Source of the DNA: Nocardiopsis gilva YIM 90087
GTDB taxonomy: Bacteria > Actinomycetota > Actinomycetes > Streptosporangiales > Streptosporangiaceae
Direction of reading: 5' to 3'
DNA: 64,000 nt
Assembly (NCBI RefSeq): GCF_002263495.1
Contig: NZ_CP022753.1
Span: 310,001 to 374,000 of the forward strand
The notes under the pieces were generated by a model that was given only the letters and a program-made list of their open reading frames with translations, did no database searches and had not been told where the DNA came from. Position numbers and translations under genes: made by a program. Shown piece after piece: positions 28,272 through 35,706 of the stretch (position 1 is its first letter; each line of letters opens with the position of its first letter).

Positions 28272-29744
28272 ATGGACAAGCCCGCTGAGATGTTCGATCG
28301 CGACTACGAGTGGTCGGCGCTGACCCGGTTCATCGCCGATGAGCAGCCCGGCGCGGCTCTCGGGGTGGTGTCGGGGAGACGGCGTCAGGGCAAGACTTTC
28401 CTCCTCGATGCCGCCTGTCGCGCGGCCGGAGGCTTCTACTTCGGTGCGACGGAGGCCACCGACGTCGAGTCTCTGCGCCGGATCAGCGCCATGTTGACCG
28501 CGCACCTGCAACCTGCGAGCCCCTACCACTTCGCCGATTGGTCGGAAGCCGTTGACGCACTCCTCGCTCTTGGCGCCGAACGGCCGGTTCCCGTGGTGAT
28601 CGACGAGTTCCCCTACCTCGCCAAGGCCAACCCGGAACTGCCCTCCGTCATCCAGGAGGCGTTCCGGCCGCTGCGTGATCAGCGAACATCGTCACGTACC
28701 CGGCTCCTACTGTGCGGCTCGGCGCTGTCGTTCATGGGAAAACTCTTGTCCGGCAACGCCCCGCTGCGTGGGCGGGCCGGTCTGGAACTGGTCGTCCGTA
28801 CCCTCGACCACCGGCTCGCCGCTGAGTTCTGGGACATCACCGATCCCCGCCTGGCCCTACAGGTCAACGCGATCGTCGGAGGGACACCCGCCTACCGGCG
28901 CGAGTTCACACGGGGCGACACCCCTGACGGCCCGGACGACTTCGACGACTGGGTGGTGCGCACCGTCCTGAACCCAGAGACCCCGCTCTTCCGTGAGGCC
29001 CGCTACCTGCTCGCCGAGGAGCCCGACCTGCGTGACACGGCCCTGTACCTGTCCGTGCTGGCCGCTGTCGCCGATGGGAACACCACCCGTGGCGGCATGG
29101 CCGGGTATCTGGAGCGCAAGGCCACCGACATCGCCCACCCGATCAATGTCCTCGAAGACGCCGGGCTGCTTCGCAGGGACGCGGACATCTTCCGGGAGAA
29201 CCGGTCCACCTACCGGATCGCCGAACCGCTCATCGGCTTCTACCACGCCATCATGCGTCCGGCCTGGGACCGACTCGAACGCCCCGGCAGCGCCGCGCGC
29301 GTCTGGCAGGCCAGCCGTCGCCGCTTCACCAGCAACGTCCTGGGCCCCCACTTCGAACAGGTCTGCCGCGACTGGGCCTTGCACTTCGCCGATCCTGACC
29401 TGCTCGGCGGCCTGCCTGCCCGCGTCGGGCATGGTGTCGTCCATGACCCCAAGGCCCGTACCGGCCACGAGGTAGACGTGGCCGCCGTCGGCATCGACGA
29501 CGGTGCCAAACCGAAGCTGCTCGCCATCGGTGAGGCCAAGTGGAACGACACCATGGGTATCGCCCACTCCGATCGGCTTCGCCACATCCGCGATCTCATC
29601 ACCCAGGCGGGGCGCTACGACACCTCCCAAACCCGGCTGCTCTGCTTTAGCGGCGCCGGTTTCAATGACAAGGCACGCAGCGCGGCCGATGCCTCCCGCG
29701 ACGTCCATCTGGTGGACCTGTCTCTGCTGTACGGCCTGGCCTGA
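28272..29744 (+). CDS. P-loop ATPase with C-terminal DUF234 nuclease-like domain
   Basis: 490-aa member of the archaeal-type ATPase/DUF234 family. Walker A is GRRRQGKT at 35-42 and Walker B is VVIDEFPYLA with Asp111-Glu112. A winged-helix part in the middle (about 250-330) precedes a C-terminal domain with Asp402 and a Glu421-Ala-Lys423 motif (GEAKW). That spacing matches the PD-(D/E)xK nuclease fold reported for DUF234. RBS is GGGGGAGGAAC. It stands behind an operator-like palindrome and ahead of a TPR gene. The biological role of the family is poorly known. Its place inside a BREX island makes a defence or regulatory role plausible but unproved. Confidence 0.85.
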   Translation: MDKPAEMFDRDYEWSALTRFIADEQPGAALGVVSGRRRQGKTFLLDAACRAAGGFYFGATEATDVESLRRISAMLTAHLQPASPYHFADWSEAVDALLALGAERPVPVVIDEFPYLAKANPELPSVIQEAFRPLRDQRTSSRTRLLLCGSALSFMGKLLSGNAPLRGRAGLELVVRTLDHRLAAEFWDITDPRLALQVNAIVGGTPAYRREFTRGDTPDGPDDFDDWVVRTVLNPETPLFREARYLLAEEPDLRDTALYLSVLAAVADGNTTRGGMAGYLERKATDIAHPINVLEDAGLLRRDADIFRENRSTYRIAEPLIGFYHAIMRPAWDRLERPGSAARVWQASRRRFTSNVLGPHFEQVCRDWALHFADPDLLGGLPARVGHGVVHDPKARTGHEVDVAAVGIDDGAKPKLLAIGEAKWNDTMGIAHSDRLRHIRDLITQAGRYDTSQTRLLCFSGAGFNDKARSAADASRDVHLVDLSLLYGLA

Positions 29745-29868
29745 GCCGGAGCTGAACCAGGAGGCACGAACGCAGGAAATCCGATGTCGGCATCTCGTCG
29801 GGATCCGACGCTGGATAGGGGCAGCAAACCGACCCGACACAGGACACCCTCCCGCGAACGAGGCCAAC

Positions 29869-30903
29869 ATGACCGATGATGATCAGCGCGATGTCCCAGC
29901 GGATGAGCCTCACGAGCAGGACGTCCGGGAACTCCGGCTCCGCATGACTTGGTACCTGCACACCGCACGCAACGCTGTCCGAGCGGTGTTGCCCAACTTC
30001 CGGCCCGTCGACGTCCCTGGCGACGAGCCCCCGACTGAGCCTCTGATGTTCGAGTCCGCCCGATCCGCTCTCGCCTGGTTCGAACTCGAACGCGCCAACC
30101 TCATCGCCACCCTGCGAACCGCACTCGAAAAGCGCCTCTTCGGCCTCGCCTGGCGACTACCCGCAGCCATCTACGGCCTGTTCGAGCGGCACCGGCACTG
30201 GGAGGAATGGCGCCAGATCCACCTGTGGGGACTGGCTGCCGCCCGAGAACTCGGTGACCGCCATGGACAAGCACGAAACCTCCTCGGCCTCGGCGATGCC
30301 GAATGGCTGATCGGCAACACCGGCACGGCACTGGAGCACTACGCGGCGGCGATCGAGGCGAACCGTGAAGTCGGAGATGGCTGGATCGAGGGATTCGCGC
30401 TGAGGCAGACGGGCCTGATCCGCTGGGAGCGGGACCAAGCCGAGGAGGCGCCGGCACTCCTCCGGCAGGCCATCGACGTCTTCCGACGGGCCAATGAGCA
30501 GCGCGGCGAGGGCATGGCCCTGCTGAGCCTCGCAGAATGCGAGCGGTCCGCCGGGCGGTTCGATCAGGCACTGGAGCATTGCCGCACGGCGATAGCCATC
30601 TTCACCGAGATCGAGGACACCTGGACCATCGCCTGGGGGAGGTACTGGGCGGCCACCGTACTGCACTCAGCGGGCAAACATCCCCAGGCTGTGGACGAGT
30701 ACCAAATGGCGGCCTCGGTATTCCGCGACTTGGAGGATCGCGACAGCGAATCCCTCGCACTCATTGGGATAGGCGAGGCCTACACCTCCCAGGGAGACCC
30801 CGACCGCGCCCGTACCCACCTCGGTGCCGCCCTCGACCTCCTCAGGTCACTTGACGACCCCAGAGCCGACGAGATCGAAGCCAAAATCGCCCGGCTAGAG
30901 TGA
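29869..30903 (+). CDS. TPR protein resembling the C-terminal half of NB-ARC/AfsR-type regulators
   Basis: 344 aa from ATG 29869. The opening (LRMTWYLHTARNAVRAVLP, then SARSALAWFELERANLIATL) matches the linker that joins NB-ARC ATPase domains to TPR arrays in actinobacterial STAND regulators. It is followed by about five TPR-like repeats (for example EHYAAAIEANREVGD, ALEHCRTAIAIFTEIED, ARTHLGAALDLLRSLDD). No DNA-binding or NB-ARC domain precedes it. It is either a remnant that has lost its front end or a stand-alone TPR sensor. It lies 124 bases after the ATPase gene in the same direction, so they may be co-transcribed. The protein is well formed with no internal stop. Confidence 0.8.
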   Translation: MTDDDQRDVPADEPHEQDVRELRLRMTWYLHTARNAVRAVLPNFRPVDVPGDEPPTEPLMFESARSALAWFELERANLIATLRTALEKRLFGLAWRLPAAIYGLFERHRHWEEWRQIHLWGLAAARELGDRHGQARNLLGLGDAEWLIGNTGTALEHYAAAIEANREVGDGWIEGFALRQTGLIRWERDQAEEAPALLRQAIDVFRRANEQRGEGMALLSLAECERSAGRFDQALEHCRTAIAIFTEIEDTWTIAWGRYWAATVLHSAGKHPQAVDEYQMAASVFRDLEDRDSESLALIGIGEAYTSQGDPDRARTHLGAALDLLRSLDDPRADEIEAKIARLE

Positions 30904-30941
30904 CGCACCTTTCACCCTCCGGCCACACCAAACTCGGCCCA

Positions 30942-30957
30942 CAGCTCCCGGGAGCTG
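30942..30957. repeat. 16-base palindrome
   Basis: CAGCTCCC directly followed by GGGAGCTG, 38 bases after the TPR gene stop. It may be part of the terminator or an operator. Confidence 0.4.
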
Positions 30958-30963
30958 AATCTC

Positions 30964-31023
30964 GATGATCACGGGAATCTATCCGACAAACCGGATACCA
31001 CCAGATCAATTCCCATGATCATC
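30964..31023. repeat. Nested inverted-repeat structure
   Basis: The outer arms GATGATCACGGGAAT (30964-30978) and ATTCCCATGATCATC (31009-31023) match at 14 of 15 positions. They enclose a second hairpin, TATCCG (30980-30985) with CGGATA (30992-30997). It may be a terminator of the TPR gene, a leader structure for the next gene, or a recombination scar. Confidence 0.5.
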
Positions 31024-31100
31024 AACGGGTGAGGAGGGGATATCCCCAGGCAGGCAGAGAAGCATGGTCGGGTAGCTGTGGACTCGCCACCGTGGAAGGC

Positions 31101-32066
31101 ATGAGACCTATCGACGCAGCCCTCCAACTCGCGGCCCGGCAGCACGGGGCGATCCAGACCCGACAGGCGCGCGACCTGGGGGTGAGCTGCTCTGTGATCG
31201 ACCGATTGGTCCGGCAGGGCCACTGGAGGCGCGTGCACGACGGCGTCAGCATCATCCACGCCTGCCTGCCCCGCGAGACCGAAGCCCGGGCAGTACGTCC
31301 ATCACTGCTCCTGACCCGGCTCACCGCTGCCCTCCTCGCCGTGGGCCCCGATGCGTTCGTCGCCGGGGAGTCGGCGGCTCACCTGTGGAGACTGCAGGGT
31401 CTGCCCCGATGGCGGTGGGCGGACCCGGTCCACGTCATCATTCCCCCGCACGGCGCTTCCCGGACGACCCGCGGGGTCGTGCAGCACACATGGGAGATCA
31501 CCAGGGAGGAGATGGTGGTCCACCAGGGGCTGCAGGTGACCGCTCCCGGCCGGACCCTGCGCGACACGGTCCTGCGGGTGGACCGCCAATGCGCGGTCTC
31601 GCTGATGGATTCCGCTCTCAACAGGAGCCTCGTCAGAGTCGGCGAGCTGGAGGGGCTGGAAGCCGCGAACCGCAACCGCAGGGGGAGCCGTCGGACACGC
31701 TCGTGGTGGGGCCAGGCCGATCCCCGCGCCGAGAGCACATTCGAGACGCGTGTGCGGCTGATCTGCACTGATGGCGGGCTTCCGCCGGACGAGCTGCAGC
31801 ACCCGTTCTTCACTCCGAGCGGAGCATTCGCGGGACGGGTGGACATGTACTGGCGCTCACGTCGCCTCGCCATCGAGTGCGACGGAAGGGAACCCCACAG
31901 ACGCCCCGAGGTCCTGGCCAACGACCGCAGGCGGCAGAACGCTTTAGCGCTGGTCCAGCCGCGCATTCACCTGGTCCGGCTCACGTGGGAAGACCTGCGT
32001 CTACCTGAGTACATCCTCGATTGCGTTCGCCTTACCCCAACTCTCGACGCAGATCAGGGAGACTAG
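31101..32066 (+). CDS. AbiEi-like antitoxin-domain protein with DUF559-type endonuclease-like C-terminus
   Basis: 321 aa from ATG 31101. The upstream GTG-type extension lacks a convincing ribosome site. The N-terminal winged helix (ALQLAARQHGAIQTRQARDLG, then IDRLVRQGHWRRV) is the AbiEi-type domain. The C-terminus has the DUF559/Vsr-like pattern RVDMYWRSRRLAIECDGRE with Glu259 and Asp261, then a basic helix and RLTWEDL. No AbiEii nucleotidyltransferase toxin lies beside it, so it is not a complete type IV toxin-antitoxin pair. Such fused proteins are common singletons in actinobacteria, with unknown role. Confidence 0.82.
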   Translation: MRPIDAALQLAARQHGAIQTRQARDLGVSCSVIDRLVRQGHWRRVHDGVSIIHACLPRETEARAVRPSLLLTRLTAALLAVGPDAFVAGESAAHLWRLQGLPRWRWADPVHVIIPPHGASRTTRGVVQHTWEITREEMVVHQGLQVTAPGRTLRDTVLRVDRQCAVSLMDSALNRSLVRVGELEGLEAANRNRRGSRRTRSWWGQADPRAESTFETRVRLICTDGGLPPDELQHPFFTPSGAFAGRVDMYWRSRRLAIECDGREPHRRPEVLANDRRRQNALALVQPRIHLVRLTWEDLRLPEYILDCVRLTPTLDADQGD

Positions 32067-32078
32067 CCCGAGTATCAG

Positions 32079-32600
32079 TCATTGGGCATCCAATGTATCG
32101 AGTTCTTCAGGGTTCAGGGATGCAAGCGGTTCGGCTGACAGAAACTTTTGCATGCCGCGCCTCGGCAGGGCAACCATATCTACCTCGATGCTTCCAGTTC
32201 CATCTATCCCAAATCCCCCACCACGTTCGTACATTAGAATCAGTGGTTCATACAGGTCTGGAAGGGCTGGGAGTGGAACCGCTGCGGAGCGAAGAGCTGC
32301 GAAATGCAGAGACCAGATGCAGGTGTCGGTCACCACAGGAAGCTGAGACTGTCCTTCAATGTGATCTTTTACGCGTTCAACGATTTCTTCGTCTGCACGC
32401 ACTTCAGGATCGATGATGATTGCCACATCAAAGAAAGGCCATCTGCCACTGGAGTCCAGATGATGCGCCCACAATGCCGATCGGCGAAGGTACTCGCGCA
32501 TCAACGCGACTCGCGACTTCGTCTTCTCGAAGTCGCTTTGCCAGTTTACCGAGAGGATTCGTTCTGCAAGCTGCAGTGGGTCGCTCTTCACTCTTTCCAC
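32079..32600 (-). CDS. Probable immunity protein to the adjacent polymorphic toxin
   Basis: 173-aa protein overlapping the 3' end of the toxin gene by 13 bases, the arrangement expected of an immunity gene. GC content is clearly lower than its surroundings. The sequence (RRSALWAHHLDSSGRWPFFDVAIIIDPEV, then VVTDTCIWSLHFAALRSA and PDLYEPLILMYERGGGFG) has no signal peptide and an alpha/beta pattern. I do not recognise the family. The immunity role is inferred from position only. Confidence 0.68.
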   Translation of the reverse strand: MERVKSDPLQLAERILSVNWQSDFEKTKSRVALMREYLRRSALWAHHLDSSGRWPFFDVAIIIDPEVRADEEIVERVKDHIEGQSQLPVVTDTCIWSLHFAALRSAAVPLPALPDLYEPLILMYERGGGFGIDGTGSIEVDMVALPRRGMQKFLSAEPLASLNPEELDTLDAQ

Positions 32601-35029
32601 ACCTTCAAGATATGTTCGGCGTACGCGTCGATGTTTGACAGGTCATCAGCAAGGTCGAATGAGGGGCGTCCATAGCCATATTTATCCCACAACACGAATG
32701 GGTTATTATGGTTATGTTCAAGCGGTGAGATGTCGTGGGCTCCGTGGCGCTCCTTGCTGGGCCAATATGTTCCGTCGTCCCAAGCATCCGGATCCCTGTG
32801 CCTGTACGGCATCCCCCTTTCCATGAGCCTACTTTCCACAGCTTCATGCATAACCAAGTGTCGGAATCTAGTGGCATCGCTGTCGCTTAGCGTACCCTTT
32901 TCAGCCTTGAGCCAAAGGTCAGCCACATGCTCCATAGGGGAGAATCTTCCATCGCGCAATTGCCCATCGGGCGGACAGGCTACTTCGCTATGCTCTCTCA
33001 GGAAAAGGTGATTCTTCATTCTATCTAGAACATTTTGATCTATTTGCGTATTCTGGGAGATTGAATGAGCATCACCACTATTTCCACGAATTTCCTCATA
33101 GGCCTTGGCGGTCCACTCGTTTTCCGGAATAGAAACAAACTTGTTCCCACTCTCGTCGTAGTAGTTTCCCGCGTCATCTCTGTGGCCCTTGTCTACGAAG
33201 TTGCCTTCTTGGTCAAAGAAGCCACGTCCAGGACCTTCGTTCAAGCGTTCTACGTCGAGAATATCCCCTGTACCGTCGCTTCCCCCCGGCCGCGATCGAG
33301 GTCTGTGATTACCATCATCGCTTCCTGCGCCATCGTCACCATTGGCGTGGTTGCCGTGGCCCTTTGTGCTATGCGGGCCTTCGGAACCTTGAGTTGAGCT
33401 CTGTTCACCGCCGCTTGCTGAATTATCCGAGGTGTCGGTTTCGCCGCGATGGCTGCTATCCAGGCTCGCATTGGTACCTAGGGGTGTGCGGCCATGGTCA
33501 GTGGGGCCAGCACCAGAGCCCGTCTCAGATCGGCCTACGGACGGGAGTTCGTTACTGCGATCATGACTATTTCCTCCCTTAGGAGCCGAGTCAGATGCAT
33601 CAGAAGAGAGATGAGAGCCACTGTTACGGCCCGCCGGAGCATTGTCTGTTGGAATATGCCGTCCGCCGTGGTTCCCTGGCAAGGCGGTTGGTGAGTTGTG
33701 GCCGCCGCGTGCGTCGGCGCCGACTGGTTCCAGGTCGGGGGTTTTGGACTTCTGCCACTCGGCGAACGCTTTGTCGTAGTCCCCGAGCTTCTCGGAGAGA
33801 TGGTGGAATTTCTCCACGTCCTGTTGGAGCTGACGGGCCGTGGGACCCAGGTGCTCCTGGGGCCCCTTGCCCAGCCCTGCCGGGGTGCGGGGACCATTCG
33901 GCTTGTTGGCGTGCGGAGCCGCCTCCGGGCCATCAGGACCGCGGTGGCCATGGTGGCCGCGGAGTCCCTTGGCCATCTTGGATCCGGCTGAGGCCGCACC
34001 CCGCACAGCCCCGCCCCCGCCCGCCAGCAACGACAACACATTCCCGGCCGTGGTGTAGATGGTGTAGGCGGGCCGCTCGCCGAACTCCTTCCAGGCGGTG
34101 AACCCGTTGGCGACCTCGCCCCACGCCGACCCAAACGTGTCCAGGCCCCAGGACGGCGTGCCGTCCTTGTCGAAAGAGACGCCGATCAGTGCGGCGCTGC
34201 CCTTCAGACTCTCGATCCGGTGGTCGATGGCGTTGTCGACTATCTCGCCCGGCGAGGTGGTCCACCCGTCATCGCCGTAGATCCCCACCGACCGCACAGC
34301 GTTCTCACTCAACGCCTGCAGAGGTTTGAGCGCCATGTCCGCCTGGGCATTGGCCGCGTCGTACCACCAGCCCAAGTCCAACCCGCGCCCGGTGCCCCAC
34401 ACGTCCAGTGCACCCACACGCGTGTCCGGGGCATCCTTGGCCATCCCGTAGGCCAACTGGCCGTCCTTGACCGTCCCGCCATCGTCGGGAACGAAGGTGG
34501 GGCCGTCGAACAGGCGGGTGATCTTGTTGGCGCACTCCCGCTCTGCCTCCTGGAAGGCGGCCACAGCCTTGTTCACCGCGGCCTTCAACGCCAGGTTCCC
34601 CGCTACTTTCACCGGATCGAACTGCCAGTGCTCACCGGCATCGTCGACGAGCGCCTCCGCATCGGCCTTGAGATGCTTGAGCCACTTCTCGATCCGCTCG
34701 GCGTCATCAGCGAAATCCGACAGCGCGCCAGCCACCGTGCCCAGGTCATCGCTGATCTCCTCACCACCATCGGCCACCGGGTCGGCCGCGATCAGCAGCT
34801 GGCCGGATTCCGGCGCGCGGTAGAAGCCCTGGAGCAGCTGCCAGGTGCGGCGGATGGCCTGCCCGATGTCCGCGGTGTCCTGCCCGTCGTCCTTCAGGCT
34901 CTTGGCGGTGGACCGCAGCTCCTCAGCGGCCACACCGGGCATCGGGATCGCAGCGGGCACGATCAGCTCTTCGCCCTCCAGGCCGATGCTGGCCATGGCC
35001 GGTGCGGAAGGGGCGGGGTCGGGGATCAC
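32588..35029 (-). CDS. Polymorphic toxin, WXG/T7SS-like N-terminus with unassigned C-terminal domain
   Basis: 813 aa. The first ~250 residues are helical with a PE/WXG-like character (AEELRSTAKSLKDDG, FADDAERIEKWLKHLKADAEAL). A hydrophobic segment follows at about 335-365 (YTTAGNVLSLLAGGGG). A long low-complexity Ser/Gly/His/Asp linker (about 370-600) leads to a toxin tip of ~200 residues. The tip contains a GFFDQEGNFVDKG...NYYDES repeat-like motif, VMHEAVESRLMERG (His728-Glu729), and a final LEHNHNNPFVLWDKYG. This is typical of type VII-secreted antibacterial toxins with exchangeable tips. The tip and the immunity gene are AT-richer than the N-terminus. GTG at 35029 is the start used; ATG at 34996 is possible. 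The toxin activity is not identified. Confidence 0.78.
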   Translation of the reverse strand: MIPDPAPSAPAMASIGLEGEELIVPAAIPMPGVAAEELRSTAKSLKDDGQDTADIGQAIRRTWQLLQGFYRAPESGQLLIAADPVADGGEEISDDLGTVAGALSDFADDAERIEKWLKHLKADAEALVDDAGEHWQFDPVKVAGNLALKAAVNKAVAAFQEAERECANKITRLFDGPTFVPDDGGTVKDGQLAYGMAKDAPDTRVGALDVWGTGRGLDLGWWYDAANAQADMALKPLQALSENAVRSVGIYGDDGWTTSPGEIVDNAIDHRIESLKGSAALIGVSFDKDGTPSWGLDTFGSAWGEVANGFTAWKEFGERPAYTIYTTAGNVLSLLAGGGGAVRGAASAGSKMAKGLRGHHGHRGPDGPEAAPHANKPNGPRTPAGLGKGPQEHLGPTARQLQQDVEKFHHLSEKLGDYDKAFAEWQKSKTPDLEPVGADARGGHNSPTALPGNHGGRHIPTDNAPAGRNSGSHLSSDASDSAPKGGNSHDRSNELPSVGRSETGSGAGPTDHGRTPLGTNASLDSSHRGETDTSDNSASGGEQSSTQGSEGPHSTKGHGNHANGDDGAGSDDGNHRPRSRPGGSDGTGDILDVERLNEGPGRGFFDQEGNFVDKGHRDDAGNYYDESGNKFVSIPENEWTAKAYEEIRGNSGDAHSISQNTQIDQNVLDRMKNHLFLREHSEVACPPDGQLRDGRFSPMEHVADLWLKAEKGTLSDSDATRFRHLVMHEAVESRLMERGMPYRHRDPDAWDDGTYWPSKERHGAHDISPLEHNHNNPFVLWDKYGYGRPSFDLADDLSNIDAYAEHILKVWKE

Positions 35030-35084
35030 CGGGGGTGGCCCTCGCTTTCCAGGGGTGCGGGTGACGGGTCGCGGGGTGAAGGGT

Positions 35085-35426
35085 TCAGAGGTTGAGGTCG
35101 CCCACGTGGCTCGCGCTGGACTGGGCCTCAGCCGCCATCTCCAGATCGCCGTCGATATAGGCGGTGGTCGCCTCCCCGCACCCCACGACCGCGCTCACGC
35201 TCTTGGCGGTCATCGCCCGAGCCTTGGCACCGTAGGCCTCAAGGAAGCCCTGCAGGGCGTAGCTGATCGGGCTGCTGTTGGCACAGCTGGATGCATACGT
35301 CAGGCCCTCGCCGACACTGGCCGTCGTGGCCACCAGGCCGCCCCCGCCGTCCTCGCCGCCGATCATCCCTCCCACGCTCTGCAGGACCGAGCCGACCCCG
35401 TCGGGATCGATATCCCACCCGCTCAT
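35085..35426 (-). CDS. DUF6507 family small protein, likely secretion partner of the toxin
   Basis: 113-aa protein starting MSGWDIDPDGVGSVLQSVGG, the pattern of the DUF6507 family that accompanies WXG-like toxins in actinobacteria. The N-terminus is glycine-rich, and the helix ALQGFLEAYGAKARAMTAKSVSAVVGCGEATTAYIDGDLEMAA resembles ESX-type proteins. RBS is GGGAGGAC. First of three genes with the toxin and immunity protein. Likely a chaperone or co-secreted partner. Confidence 0.75.
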   Translation of the reverse strand: MSGWDIDPDGVGSVLQSVGGMIGGEDGGGGLVATTASVGEGLTYASSCANSSPISYALQGFLEAYGAKARAMTAKSVSAVVGCGEATTAYIDGDLEMAAEAQSSASHVGDLNL

Positions 35427-35706
35427 TCGTTCCTGTCCTCCCTCGCGGCGATCTGAAAGCCGAAACAGCTATTACTGATTGCCCGAATACGACTACACAA
35501 CGGTAGTGACATCCGCGAGCCCCAAGCACACCCGGGGGTGACCGACTCCGGCCAGGTGTGGGGCGTCAGTACAAAACCCACCCGGGCCGACCCTCACCCG
35601 CGCAGTACGCCGACCATGCGGTTGTTGGGGCCACGCCGCCGTACTGGGTCCACCCGTGCCCGATCCCGCCCGATAGTCGCACGGGCGGCAACCCGCCGTC
35701 GGGGCC
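35427..35706. other. Intergenic region between the toxin locus and pglW
   Basis: 280 bases. No supported gene; it should contain the toxin-locus promoter and the end of the pglW transcript. No clear terminator found. Confidence 0.45.

Noticed and set aside
31101-32066. Complete AbiE toxin-antitoxin pair
   Set aside because: No AbiEii nucleotidyltransferase gene next to it.
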